Positions 1 to 8,103 are shown, counted from the stretch's first letter. The stretch is 15,786 nucleotides of DNA from an uncultured Clostridia bacterium (GCA_945931735.1 CAMEPN010000011.1:1-15786); one strand, 5' to 3'. Notes: a model not told the origin generated them from the sequence alone. Numbers and translations: made by a program.

Positions 1-1
1 C

Positions 2-511
2 AATATAATGCTCGTCGCGGCGATGAACCCCTGCCCCTGCGGTAACTTCGGGAGCGCGAAGAAATGCACCTGCTCCCCGCAGAAGGTGAGCGCCTATCTC
101 GGCAAGATATCGCAGCCTGTTCTCGACAGGATAGATATACAGGTCGAGGTGAAGGCGGTGGAATATTCCGACCTTTCCGAGCGCACCCCGCAGGAAAGCT
201 CCGCCGCGATTGCCGAGCGGGTGCAGCGGGCGCGCGACATACAGGCGAAGCGCTTCGCGGGCACGGGGATAAAGGCGAACAGCGGGATAACTCCCGACAT
301 CATATCCGAGGTATGCCGACTGACGGACGGCGCGCAGCAGATGCTGAAAGACGCGTTCGGAAAACTCGGGCTGACCGCGAGGGCTTACGACAGGATACTT
401 AAGGTTGCGCGCACCTGCGCCGACCTCGACGGAAGCGAAGAGATACAGCGGCAGCATATCTCGCAGGCGATAAGCTTCAGAAGCCTGGACAGAAAATATT
501 GGAACAGATGA
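2..511 (+). CDS. comM: ComM/YifB-family Mg-chelatase-like AAA+ protein, C-terminal part (5' end outside window)
   Basis: This is the C-terminal third of a YifB/ComM-type protein. The frame is open to the left edge (AAT ATA before the first ATG at 8), so that ATG is internal and the true start lies upstream. Counting from it, the family motif NPCPCG (residues 7-12) is followed by a second Cys pair (C20, C22). Then come LDRIDIQVEV and a C-terminal helical domain with the typical run LTARAYDRILKVARTCADLD and a closing FRSLDR. ComM in Gram-negative bacteria is a hexameric branch-migration helicase used in natural transformation; the role of the clostridial homologue is less clear. The Walker motifs are not in the window. 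It ends 20 nt before the malQ start, on the same strand, so co-transcription is possible. Family assignment is firm; function in this organism is by homology. Confidence 0.9.
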   Translation, partial: NIMLVAAMNPCPCGNFGSAKKCTCSPQKVSAYLGKISQPVLDRIDIQVEVKAVEYSDLSERTPQESSAAIAERVQRARDIQAKRFAGTGIKANSGITPDIISEVCRLTDGAQQMLKDAFGKLGLTARAYDRILKVARTCADLDGSEEIQRQHISQAISFRSLDRKYWNR

Positions 512-531
512 GCCGAACAGGAGATGATTTT

Positions 532-2004
532 ATGAACAGAAGCTGCGGCGTACTTATGCACATAACCTCGCTGCCCTCCCCCTATGGGATAGGGACATTC
601 GGGAGCGAGGCGGAGAAATTCGCCGATTGGCTCAAGTCGGCGGGTCAGAAATACTGGCAGGTGCTACCGATAGGGCCGACGGGATACGGCGACTCGCCGT
701 ATCAGCCGTTTTCGTCCTTTGCGGGTAATCCGCTGATGATCGACCTCGACGAGCTTTGCGAGAACGGGTATATCACCCGCGAGATGTGCGCTGCCGCCGA
801 CTACGGCGCTGACCCCGGGTATGTGGATTTTGACAAGGTGAGCGCGACGAAAATGCAGCTCCTGCGGCAGGCGTTCGAGAATTTCGAGGACGACGTGGGG
901 TACACCTCGTTCGTGTTGGAGGAAGCCGACTGGCTGGACGACTACGCGCTGTTCACCGCGCTTAAAGCGAAATTCGGCGGCAGACCGTGGAATATGTGGG
1001 ACGAGGATATCAAGCTCCGCCAGCCCGAGGCAGTCGAGAAATACACCTCCGAGCTTAAGGAGGAGATCCGCTTCATAAAGTTTGTGCAGTACATTTTCTA
1101 CCGCCAGTGGAACCGCTTCCACCGCTACTGCAACAGCGTCGGCATACAGATAATCGGGGATATCCCGATATACGTTTCGCCCGACTGCGCCGACGTATGG
1201 GCGCAGCCCGAGCTGTTCGAGCTTGACGAGAAGCGCAACCCGAAGCGCGTCGCGGGAGTGCCGCCGGATTATTTCTCAAAGACGGGTCAGCTCTGGGGCA
1301 ACCCGCTGTATAACTGGGAGGAAATGAAGAAAACGGGGTATGACTGGTGGATAAAGCGCATAAGCAAGTCCGCGCAGTGCTATGATATGCTCCGTATCGA
1401 CCACTTCCGCGCGTTCGACACCTATTACGCTATCCCGTTTGGTCACACGACCGCCGAAAACGGCACATGGGAACAGGGACCGGGAATGGACCTTTTCAAC
1501 GCGATTAAGGCTAAGCTCGGGAATGTAAACATCATCGCGGAGGATCTTGGCGATATTTTCGACAGCGTGAAAGTCCTGCTGAAAAACACGGGCTTCCCGG
1601 GAATGCGCGTGCTGCAATTCGGATTTAACCCCGACAACACAGACAACGACCACCTGCCGCACAATTACGTCCCGAACTGCGTCGCATACACGGGAACGCA
1701 CGACAACGCGACTATAATGCAGTGGTACAAGGAAGCGGACGGTAAGTCCCGCGCAATGGCGAGGGATTACCTCGACAAGGGCTTTTTCGAGAGCTTTAAC
1801 AGGTGCTGCATAAAGCGGCTGTACGCAAGTCCCGCAGGGCTTGTTATCGTGCCGATGCAGGATATAATCGGGCTTGGGAAGAATGCCCGCATGAATGTCC
1901 CCTCGACGGTAGGTGGAAACTGGAGCTGGCGTATGCAGAACGGCGAGCTGACTTCAAAGCGCGCGTCGTTCCTAAGAGAGCTTTCCGAGAAGTATTTCAG
2001 ATGA
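532..2004 (+). CDS. malQ: 4-alpha-glucanotransferase (amylomaltase, GH77)
   Basis: A cytoplasmic disproportionating enzyme that moves alpha-1,4-glucan segments between maltooligosaccharides, used in maltodextrin and glycogen breakdown. The protein is 490 residues, normal for GH77. It opens with the substrate-loop sequence SLPSPYGIGTFG (residues 13-24) and carries GDIPIYVSPDCADVW (209-223), the nucleophile in RIDHFR (D290), the acid/base Glu in AEDLG (E337) and the third carboxylate in GTHDN (D391). An in-frame ATG lies at 499, but it falls inside the preceding gene and lacks a ribosome site. The ATG at 532 has AGGAG at 519-523, 8 nt upstream, and begins exactly where family members begin. The neighbouring pullulanase supplies debranched chains, so the two fit one glucan-degrading route. 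No promoter was identified in front of it. Confidence 0.96.
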   Translation: MNRSCGVLMHITSLPSPYGIGTFGSEAEKFADWLKSAGQKYWQVLPIGPTGYGDSPYQPFSSFAGNPLMIDLDELCENGYITREMCAAADYGADPGYVDFDKVSATKMQLLRQAFENFEDDVGYTSFVLEEADWLDDYALFTALKAKFGGRPWNMWDEDIKLRQPEAVEKYTSELKEEIRFIKFVQYIFYRQWNRFHRYCNSVGIQIIGDIPIYVSPDCADVWAQPELFELDEKRNPKRVAGVPPDYFSKTGQLWGNPLYNWEEMKKTGYDWWIKRISKSAQCYDMLRIDHFRAFDTYYAIPFGHTTAENGTWEQGPGMDLFNAIKAKLGNVNIIAEDLGDIFDSVKVLLKNTGFPGMRVLQFGFNPDNTDNDHLPHNYVPNCVAYTGTHDNATIMQWYKEADGKSRAMARDYLDKGFFESFNRCCIKRLYASPAGLVIVPMQDIIGLGKNARMNVPSTVGGNWSWRMQNGELTSKRASFLRELSEKYFR

Positions 2005-2009
2005 TATAC

Positions 2010-2039
2010 AGCCGCACTGCCCCGCGGGGCGGCGCGGCT
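2010..2039 (+). other. Long G+C-rich hairpin between malQ and the pullulanase gene
   Basis: An outer stem AGCCGC/GCGGCT encloses the perfect palindrome GCCCCGCGGGGC, giving a nearly continuous stem with one mismatch and one G-T pair. It starts 6 nt after the malQ stop and ends 13 nt before the pullulanase ribosome site. Only a short T run (TTTA) follows, so it is a weak candidate for an intrinsic terminator. It may be a partial terminator or an mRNA-stabilising/processing element that sets the malQ to pullulanase ratio. The structure is seen in the sequence; the role is inferred. Confidence 0.4.
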
Positions 2040-2062
2040 TTACAGCAGGTGCGGAGGAAAAT

Positions 2063-4177
2063 ATGGCAGCGGTGCGCAGTAAATTCAAGGCGGCTGATAA
2101 GCTTGCTTTCGCGGGGGAGCTTGGCGCAGTATATTCGCGCGGCGGGACGGTGTTCCGCGTGTGGTCGCCGTCGGCGGAGCGGGTGGAGCTTCGGCTTTAC
2201 GAAAGCGGAACTGCCCCCGAGCCGTTCTTTTCGGCGGACATGAAAAAGATAGGCTGCGGGGCGTGGGAATATTCCCGAAGCGGCGATCTCGACGGGGTGT
2301 ACTATACCTATTCCGTCACGATAATGGGTACAACGCGCGAAACGGCGGACATCTATTCCGTATCGGCGAGCGCGGACGGTCAGCGCGGAATGGTCGCGGA
2401 TATGGAACGCGCTGCGCCCGACGGCTGGGAAAACATCGCTCCCGTGCGGCTGTCGTCGCCTGCGGACGCGGTAATTTACGAGCTTAGCGTGCGCGATTTT
2501 TCCATGGACGAAAGCGCTGATTTTACCCATAGGGGGAAATTTCTCGCCTTTTCGGAGAGCGGCGTGACGTGCGGCGGGAAGCCTGTCGGGCTTGAATATG
2601 TCCGCAGCCTTGGGGTCACTCATATTCAGCTGATGCCCGTGTTCGATTTCGAGAGCAATGGCGGGTATAACTGGGGCTATAACCCGCGGCTGATGATGGC
2701 GCCCGAGGGGACGTATTCCTCCGACCCGAACGACGGTCACGCAAGGATAAGGGAGCTTCGGCAGCTTATCATGGCGGCGCACGAAATGGGGCTTGGGGTC
2801 ACTGCGGACGTTGTGTATAACCACAGCTTTTCCGCCGACGAATCGCCGTTCGGGCGGACGTTCCCGCATTATTACTATCGCGGTTCGGGTAAATACTCCA
2901 ACGGCTCGGGCTGCGGCAACGAATTTGCGAGCGAGCGGAAAATGGCGCGAAAGTTCATTAAGGACAGCCTGTGCTTTCTCGCGCGGGAGTATAAGCTGGA
3001 CGGCTTTCGCTTCGACCTCATGGGGCTGCTGGACATTAAGACGCTTAACGAGTGCGCAGAGGCGCTGCGCGCGATAAATCCCGATATACTGCTCTACGGA
3101 GAGGGCTGGACGGGCGGCGCTTCGCCCATGCCCGAAAACCTGCGCGCGATGAAGAAGAACGCGCGCTCGGTGCCATGCTTCGCGATGTTCGGGGACGATT
3201 TCCGCGACGCGGTGAAAGGCTCGGTGTTCAATGCGCGGGACAGGGGCTATGTCAGCGGAGCGGCGGACACGGAGCGCGCCGAAATGATAAAATCGGGACT
3301 TGCGGGGGGAGTGTTCCACCCGGAAATAAATATCAGTAAAGAGCGGCGTTGGACGGACGATCCGCTTCACTGCATTAATTATGTCGAGTGCCACGACAAT
3401 CTTACCCGCGCGGACAAGCTCGCTCTGTCGATGCCCGAGGCGGACAAGGCGCGGCGCATTGCGGCGGACAGAATGGCGGCTGCGCTGGTGATATTCGCGC
3501 AGGGGATACCGTTCATTCAGGCGGGGCAGGAGTATCTGCGCTCAAAGCCGCTCGGCGAGGGCTTCGACGGGAACAGCTACTGCTCGCCGGACAGCGTAAA
3601 TTCACTTAAATGGAGCAAAATAATTGAAAACGCCGACACGGTCGAATATTACCGAGGGCTTATCGCGCTGCGGCGTAAATTCCCGCAGTTTAGATTAAGA
3701 ACATCGGACGAGATACGGTCGCAGCTCACGTTTGCCGACCTCGGCGGCGGTGCGTTTGCGGAGATGCCGGGCGGCGGGCTGGCGCTTTTCGTAAACCCGA
3801 CGGACGAGCCGCTGCGCGTTGTATTGGGCGGTGCGTGCGAAGTCTATGCGGACGCTGAGCGCGCTTCCGACGAGCCGATTTACAGGATAGACGATATCGC
3901 GCAGATCAGCCCCGTGAGCGTGCTGCTGGTGCGGAAAATAGCGCAGGAGCGGAAAATGAGAGAATATACTGTCACAAGGATAGTCGAGCCGGATTTCGGC
4001 TGCGAGGGGCTGCCCGAGGGCGGCGAGCGCATGGACGAGGTGCGGCTTCGCGGCGCGGACGGCGGCGAGCTTTTGCTTTCGGTGAGCGACGAGCTGTTGT
4101 ACAAAATGGGTGTCGACGAGGGCAGCAGAGTGCTGTCCGACGGAAAAAGCATTTTCACTATGGAGGAGCAGATATGA
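2063..4177 (+). CDS. pulA: Type I pullulanase-like glycogen debranching enzyme (CBM48 + GH13) with an extra C-terminal module
   Basis: An alpha-1,6-glucosidase expected to cut branch points of glycogen, pullulan or limit dextrins. No signal peptide is visible, so it is probably cytoplasmic. Order in the 704 residues: CBM48-like beta domain (about 20-110, GTVFRVWSPSAERVEL); pullulanase signature YNWGYNP (202-208); GH13 region I DVVYNH (249-254); region II GFRFDLMG with nucleophile D318; region III YGEGW with acid/base E347; region IV VECHDN with D445; and a C-terminal beta domain ending near ISPVSVLLVRK (615-625). The ATG at 2063 has GGAGG 5 nt upstream and matches the family start. About 75 further residues (from M632) follow without a stop and do not look like GH13; they are annotated separately. 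The frame overlaps the next gene by ATGA. Debranching activity is confident; pullulanase versus glycogen debranching specificity is not decided by sequence alone. Confidence 0.9.
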   Translation: MAAVRSKFKAADKLAFAGELGAVYSRGGTVFRVWSPSAERVELRLYESGTAPEPFFSADMKKIGCGAWEYSRSGDLDGVYYTYSVTIMGTTRETADIYSVSASADGQRGMVADMERAAPDGWENIAPVRLSSPADAVIYELSVRDFSMDESADFTHRGKFLAFSESGVTCGGKPVGLEYVRSLGVTHIQLMPVFDFESNGGYNWGYNPRLMMAPEGTYSSDPNDGHARIRELRQLIMAAHEMGLGVTADVVYNHSFSADESPFGRTFPHYYYRGSGKYSNGSGCGNEFASERKMARKFIKDSLCFLAREYKLDGFRFDLMGLLDIKTLNECAEALRAINPDILLYGEGWTGGASPMPENLRAMKKNARSVPCFAMFGDDFRDAVKGSVFNARDRGYVSGAADTERAEMIKSGLAGGVFHPEINISKERRWTDDPLHCINYVECHDNLTRADKLALSMPEADKARRIAADRMAAALVIFAQGIPFIQAGQEYLRSKPLGEGFDGNSYCSPDSVNSLKWSKIIENADTVEYYRGLIALRRKFPQFRLRTSDEIRSQLTFADLGGGAFAEMPGGGLALFVNPTDEPLRVVLGGACEVYADAERASDEPIYRIDDIAQISPVSVLLVRKIAQERKMREYTVTRIVEPDFGCEGLPEGGERMDEVRLRGADGGELLLSVSDELLYKMGVDEGSRVLSDGKSIFTMEEQI
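3945..3958 (+). promoter_or_regulatory. Internal ribosome-binding site and ATG inside the pullulanase frame
   Basis: AGGAG at 3945-3949 stands 6 nt before an in-frame ATG at 3956, just after the residues where the GH13 C-terminal domain would normally finish. The spacing is as good as that of the true starts in this window, so independent translation of the downstream 73 codons is plausible. Confidence 0.45.
3956..4177 (+). CDS. 73-residue module of unknown function, fused in frame to the pullulanase and possibly also made separately
   Basis: From M632 of the long frame the sequence changes character: MREYTVTRI, then EPDFGCEG, a central beta-rich stretch (MDEVRLRG, GELLLSVSD) and a C-terminal LYKMGVDEGSRV. 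It reads like a compact acidic beta domain and not a continuation of the GH13 beta-sandwich. It has its own ribosome site (3945-3949) and ends at the same TGA, with the next gene's ATG overlapping. Either it is a separate small gene whose upstream stop was lost, giving a fusion, or a natural C-terminal extension with an alternative start. I recognise no named family and assign no function. Nested in-frame coding is the reason for the modest confidence. Confidence 0.4.
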   Translation: MREYTVTRIVEPDFGCEGLPEGGERMDEVRLRGADGGELLLSVSDELLYKMGVDEGSRVLSDGKSIFTMEEQI

Positions 4178-5964
4178 CTGTACCCGAAAAAATCGGCGCG
4201 CGCAGAGGGCGTATGAACGAGCGCGGGATATACGCATACATTGTCTGCACGGAGGACTGCCACGGCTCGGAATACGTCGGGGAGCATTTTATGCTGCGCG
4301 AGTTCCTGTCGGGGTTCACAGGCTCGGCGGGTACGCTCGTCGTAACGGCTGACGAGGCGGCGCTCTGGACGGACGGGCGCTATTTCCTGCAGGCGGAGCA
4401 GCAGCTTCGCGGAAGCGGGATAGCGCTGATGAAATCGGGGGAGGAGGGCGTTCCGAGCATTGCGAAGTTCCTTGCGGAAAAAATGCCGGAAGGCTCCGTT
4501 CTCGGGTTTGACGGAAAAACCGTTCGCGCAAACATGGCGAGAACGCTCGAAAGGGAGCTTTCCGCGAAAAAGGTGACATTCTCCTTTTCGGAGGACATCG
4601 GCGGAATGGTCTGGGCTGACCGCCCGCCGCTTTCGGCGGAGCCTGTATACGCTCTGCCCGAAAAATACACGGGTCAGCCGCGTGCGGAAAAGCTGAAAAA
4701 TATCCGCGGGAAAATGAGCGCGGCGGGCGCGGACTGCCTTGCGGTCACGGCGCTGGACGAGATTGCGTGGACGCTTAATTTGCGCGGCAACGACGTTGAA
4801 TACAACCCTGTTTTCCTTGCGTATATGCTGATCTTTCAAGACCGAGCGGCGCTCTATGCAAACAGGGATATTTTCGGCGCGGAGATAATTTCGGGGCTGT
4901 CCGAGGACGGGATAGAGCTGTTGCCGTATGAGGATTTTTACGGAGCGGTTCGGGGGCTTGGCGGCGCGGTGATGTACGACCCGTCGGAGGTAAACTGCCT
5001 GTTCGATAAATCGCTCCCCGACGGGGTAAAGCGCGCTGAAATGCGCAGCCCGATAATGCTGATGAAGGCGGTGAAAAATGACGCCGAAATATCCTCGGAG
5101 CGCGCCGCGCATATCAAGGACGGCGTCGCGGTCACGAGGTTCATGTACTGGCTCAAGCACAACATCGGGCGCACACGTATCACCGAGATAAGCGCCGCAG
5201 AAAAGCTTGAGGAGTTCCGCAGGCAGGGTGAGGGCTACCTCGGGCAGAGCTTCGCGCCGATAATGGCATACGGCGCTCACGCCGCGATAGTGCATTATTC
5301 CGCGACGGAGGAGAGCAACGCGGAGCTGTCCGCAAGGGGAATGCTGCTGTCCGACACGGGCGGACATTATTACGAGGGGACAACCGACATAACGCGCACC
5401 TTTGTTCTCGGAGAGCTGACCGACGAGGAAAAGCGGGGCTTTACGCTGGTGCTGGCGGGGCATTTTAACCTTGCGGCGGCGAAGTTCATGTACGGCTGCC
5501 GCGGGGCGAACCTCGACTACACCGCGCGCGAGCCGCTGTGGAGATACGGCATGGACTTCAACCACGGCACGGGGCACGGCGTGGGATATCTGCTTAACGT
5601 CCACGAAGGTCCGAACAGGATACACTGGCGCATACGCCCGAATATGGCGGACTGCGTGCTCGAGGCGGGAATGATAACCTCGGACGAGCCGGGGCTTTAT
5701 GTCGCGGGGAAATTCGGCATACGCCACGAGAGCCTTGTCCTCTGCCGCGAAAGCGAGCGCACCGAGTACGGCAGGTTCATGGAGTTTGAAACGCTGACGA
5801 TGGTGCCGTTCGACCCCGACGGGGTTGACGCCGCGTATTTCTCCGACAGGGAGCTTGAGCGCTTCAACGCTTATCAGAAGCGGGTGTGCGACACGATAGC
5901 GCCGCTGCTCCCCGAAAACGAAGCGGAATGGCTCAGAGATATCACGAAGCCGCTTGTAAAATGA
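4174..5964 (+). CDS. pepP: Xaa-Pro aminopeptidase (aminopeptidase P, M24B metallopeptidase)
   Basis: Removes the N-terminal residue from peptides whose second residue is proline; a cytoplasmic dimetal enzyme used in peptide catabolism. At 596 residues it matches the long three-domain form (two creatinase-like N-terminal domains, about 15-135 and 165-310, then the M24 pita-bread domain), like eukaryotic cytosolic aminopeptidase P, rather than the roughly 440-residue E. coli form. Predicted metal ligands are all present: D394 (LLSDTGG), D405 (TTDITRTF), H468 (HGTGHG), E505 (SDEPGLY) and E539 (FETLT). H477 in NVHEGP is the expected extra active-site His. The ATG overlaps the preceding TGA (ATGA) with AGGAG 5 nt upstream, implying translational coupling. 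Its link to glucan degradation appears to be only shared transcription. The transcript ends at the hairpin after 5990. Confidence 0.95.
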   Translation: MTVPEKIGARRGRMNERGIYAYIVCTEDCHGSEYVGEHFMLREFLSGFTGSAGTLVVTADEAALWTDGRYFLQAEQQLRGSGIALMKSGEEGVPSIAKFLAEKMPEGSVLGFDGKTVRANMARTLERELSAKKVTFSFSEDIGGMVWADRPPLSAEPVYALPEKYTGQPRAEKLKNIRGKMSAAGADCLAVTALDEIAWTLNLRGNDVEYNPVFLAYMLIFQDRAALYANRDIFGAEIISGLSEDGIELLPYEDFYGAVRGLGGAVMYDPSEVNCLFDKSLPDGVKRAEMRSPIMLMKAVKNDAEISSERAAHIKDGVAVTRFMYWLKHNIGRTRITEISAAEKLEEFRRQGEGYLGQSFAPIMAYGAHAAIVHYSATEESNAELSARGMLLSDTGGHYYEGTTDITRTFVLGELTDEEKRGFTLVLAGHFNLAAAKFMYGCRGANLDYTAREPLWRYGMDFNHGTGHGVGYLLNVHEGPNRIHWRIRPNMADCVLEAGMITSDEPGLYVAGKFGIRHESLVLCRESERTEYGRFMEFETLTMVPFDPDGVDAAYFSDRELERFNAYQKRVCDTIAPLLPENEAEWLRDITKPLVK

Positions 5965-5990
5965 AAATGCGCAGCTTTTTCGACAAACTG

Positions 5991-6023
5991 AAAAAAGGCT
6001 ATGTGAACCGCTCACATAGCCTT
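5991..6023. terminator. Bidirectional intrinsic terminator between convergent genes
   Basis: A perfect 10-bp stem GGCTATGTGA/TCACATAGCC (5997-6006 and 6012-6021) with a 5-nt loop is flanked on the left by AAAAAA and on the right by TTAATTATTT. Read leftwards it gives a stem followed by U6, a strong terminator for the six-gene operon ending at 6030. Read rightwards it gives a weaker U-rich tail that can end the pepP transcript. Confidence 0.92.
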
Positions 6024-6029
6024 AATTAT

Positions 6030-7007
6030 TTATTCAAACGCTTTCTTAAGCTCGCTAAAGCTTATTTCTCCGGAAATATTCTGTATCTGAATTGCGCCCG
6101 AGATGATTTTGAAGAAGAAATCGGATATATTTTCGACAGTCAGTTCTTCCGATTTTTCGCCGTCGGATCTCGTCAGAGAATATACCTTGAGGATCTGGCT
6201 GTTTAATGCGCCCGCTCCGATAAGGAAGTGGTTTTCCAGCTTGTCGAAATCGATAAGATCCGCGACAAGCAGTCTTCCCGAAACAGAGTAGCTGTTTACG
6301 GTAGTTGTCGAACCGTCGTCGTCCACGAGCACTGTTCTTTGATGGTCGTCCTCAAGATCCATTTTTATTTTTCCGGTGTTCTCGCCCTCCGGATCACCCT
6401 TGAACAGCGCGCCCAGATGAGCCATTGAGATGTTATACAGCTCCGTCCCGGGCAGGAACGAAAGCGGCTCTATGGAAAATGCCGCCGGATAAAGCATATA
6501 GTTGACGCCGGACAGCTCTACGCTCGGCGCGTTGAACGTTCCGAAAATGCAGTTGGTGATCGTCAGATTTTTTGTGGCAAATACTCCGCCCAGAACAACG
6601 CAGTTTTCAAGATAAACCTCTGCGCCGAAAACGCTTCCTCCGATATAGCAGTTTTTAAGCCTTACCGACGGTGAATTTACATCGGAGCCGAAAATGACCT
6701 TTCCGGACGATACCAAAGCCGCAATGCTTTCTGCGCTTGCCGCCGCCTTGACAAACTTGATCCTGCCCGACATTGAAGTGCTTATATGAAGCTCTTTGTT
6801 TGCAAAGACTGCGCCCTTGAACACGACGTCGCCGTTGTCTATGCTGATCGTATTGCCAAATACACTTCCCTCAAAAATGGTGTTGGATTCGATTTTTATA
6901 TTTCGTTTCAGATCCTTTGAACCCTTCGGCAGGACGCTTGTTTTGACAATATTATCCTTAAGGAAAAGATCATTGTCATCAAACCTGATTTCGTTTAAAG
7001 TTTCCAT
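6030..7007 (-). CDS. Beta-helix, bactofilin-like protein; last gene of the SPFH operon
   Basis: The function is unknown. The 325-residue protein has a repetitive centre (about 38-165) in which the short motif G-[SAG]-V-F-[GA] recurs: GSVFG (47), GAVFA (65), GSVFG (124), GGVFA (140), plus related KVIFGS (103) and CIFGTF (153). Each is followed by a short beta-like stretch such as TISID, LHIST, VYLEN or LTITN. Spacing of 16-18 residues per turn fits a right-handed beta-helix such as bactofilin/polymer-forming domains, though I cannot prove that family. A C-terminal domain (about 210-325) looks globular. No signal peptide or membrane segment is seen. An upstream in-frame ATG (7163) would sit inside the previous gene. 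The ATG at 7007 has AGGAGG 5 nt before it and follows the previous stop by 22 nt. It may supply a self-assembling cytoskeletal element to the operon's complex; that is inference. Confidence 0.88.
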   Translation of the reverse strand: METLNEIRFDDNDLFLKDNIVKTSVLPKGSKDLKRNIKIESNTIFEGSVFGNTISIDNGDVVFKGAVFANKELHISTSMSGRIKFVKAAASAESIAALVSSGKVIFGSDVNSPSVRLKNCYIGGSVFGAEVYLENCVVLGGVFATKNLTITNCIFGTFNAPSVELSGVNYMLYPAAFSIEPLSFLPGTELYNISMAHLGALFKGDPEGENTGKIKMDLEDDHQRTVLVDDDGSTTTVNSYSVSGRLLVADLIDFDKLENHFLIGAGALNSQILKVYSLTRSDGEKSEELTVENISDFFFKIISGAIQIQNISGEISFSELKKAFE

Positions 7008-7018
7008 TTGATCCTCCT
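7008..7018 (-). promoter_or_regulatory. Ribosome-binding site that fixes the start of the beta-helix gene
   Basis: On the minus strand AGGAGG (7013-7018) lies 5 nt before the ATG at 7007. This decides against the longer frame from 7163, whose first 52 residues are out-of-frame reading of the upstream gene's 3' end. Confidence 0.9.
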
Positions 7019-7029
7019 GATTTGAGTAT

Positions 7030-8091
7030 TTACACCTGTTTAAGCCCTGCACAGTCGGCTTTCCACATTCTGCATATTTCGGTATATATGCGCTCCTGAT
7101 ATTCGTTGTAATCGCCTGTGCTTGAATAACTATCCTGTACCATGCTTGTAAACGCCTGATCAATAAGTTTCATTTCCTCGTTCGGGATCGCTTTCGGTTC
7201 AACGCCGTTTCTTTCGCCGACGTAGGAATATACGGATGCGAGAATACCCTCCTTGTTCGCGTTGTCGGATACATAGCATTTGCAGACGTTGTGTGCGTCT
7301 GCAATATCCTCCGCAACGAAATACGCAACAGGAATATATGAGAGCTGCTGTTCTTCGCTGACGCTTTTGTTCCATAATATGTCACGCATCGTGTGGCGAT
7401 ACAAAAGATTGTTATGCAGAGAGTCCGCCAAATTCTGAAGTACTACCGAAACCTTCCGGCGCAGACCTGCGACCGCGATATTGCCGCTGTTATTGCTTCC
7501 GGAGCCTAGCCGGTCGGCTGTTTCCGCTGCTGACGATAGATGAGGCTTGATGACGACTTCCTCTCTGACCTTCTTGCTGAGCCTGAATGCGGGCTTATTG
7601 ATCTCGGTAATTCGCCTTTCAAGCTCCTTGTCCAATTCATTAAACACCTTGCCGAACTTTGCGCGTTCCCTCTCGACATCTGTCAGCATTCGATTATGCT
7701 TGTCCTGAACAGCCTTTGAATGCTCGAGCAGCAACGCGGATTTCGTCTGGATAACCGTGTTGTTTTCCGCTTTTTTTGTTGAAATATCGTTTTGGACAAG
7801 GTTATAAAACCCTTTGATAATGCTGTCGGATATCTGATCGGAGCACTGCGCGATAGCAGCGCAGTTTGCCGTATTCATCGCCGCAACAGACGCTGTAAGT
7901 CCGTCGACGCACAGGCTTGCGTCGCTGACGCTTTTGTCGAAGGGTTCGGTCGCAACGGTAACATCAAATCTTATCGGAACATTTTGCTCATAAAACACAG
8001 TCCTTGACCCGCCGCTTTCGCTTGGAGGGTAGGAAACGCTGACAGAACCGGTGACATTTATAGATGAAGAATAGCTTCTTGTGTAACTCAT
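7030..8091 (-). CDS. Helical protein of unknown family, paralogue of the preceding operon gene (copy B)
   Basis: I do not recognise this 353-residue protein. It has a Ser/Val-rich beta-like N-terminus (1-45), a central helical, coiled-coil-prone region (about 85-180: KGFYNLVQNDIS, LLLEHSKAVQDKHNRM, ELDKELERRITEINK), a short Ser/Gly/Asn linker (about 195-205), then a second helical stretch and the motif SYIPVAYF (251-258). It is clearly related to the gene just upstream: KGFYNL, ALLLE, L-D-K-x-L-x-x-R-I and YIPV occur in the same order with similar spacing. No signal peptide or membrane segment is seen, so it is probably cytosolic. The start at 8091 overlaps the upstream TGA by one base (TGATG) with AGGAGG 6 nt before it. 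A TTG two codons earlier is less likely. Tight coupling suggests fixed stoichiometry with its paralogue, possibly a heteromer (inference). Confidence 0.88.
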   Translation of the reverse strand: MSYTRSYSSSINVTGSVSVSYPPSESGGSRTVFYEQNVPIRFDVTVATEPFDKSVSDASLCVDGLTASVAAMNTANCAAIAQCSDQISDSIIKGFYNLVQNDISTKKAENNTVIQTKSALLLEHSKAVQDKHNRMLTDVERERAKFGKVFNELDKELERRITEINKPAFRLSKKVREEVVIKPHLSSAAETADRLGSGSNNSGNIAVAGLRRKVSVVLQNLADSLHNNLLYRHTMRDILWNKSVSEEQQLSYIPVAYFVAEDIADAHNVCKCYVSDNANKEGILASVYSYVGERNGVEPKAIPNEEMKLIDQAFTSMVQDSYSSTGDYNEYQERIYTEICRMWKADCAGLKQV

Positions 8092-8103
8092 CAGCAACCT
8101 CCT
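8089..8103 (-). promoter_or_regulatory. Ribosome site and TGATG stop/start overlap coupling the two paralogues
   Basis: Minus-strand AGGAGG (8098-8103) lies inside the last codons of copy A, 6 nt before the ATG (8091-8089) that shares its A with the TGA stop (8093-8091). This junction favours translational coupling and supports ATG 8091 over TTG 8097. Confidence 0.85.

Noticed and set aside
1997..3394. 465-codon open frame on the minus strand opposite the pullulanase gene
   Set aside because: Same reasons: basic, low-information composition and antisense to conserved GH13 motifs.
3880..6015. 711-codon open frame on the minus strand opposite pulA/pepP
   Set aside because: It lies antisense to two genes with full catalytic motifs, has an Arg/His/Val-rich composition typical of a shadow frame in G+C-rich coding DNA, and shows no recognisable domain.
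7008..7163. Upstream extension of the beta-helix protein to an ATG at 7163
   Set aside because: It overlaps the 3' end of copy B, has no ribosome site, and AGGAGG sits right before the ATG at 7007.
8092..8097. TTG start two codons upstream for copy B
   Set aside because: The ATG at 8091 has ideal spacing from AGGAGG and a TGATG overlap; the TTG would be only a few bases from the ribosome site.
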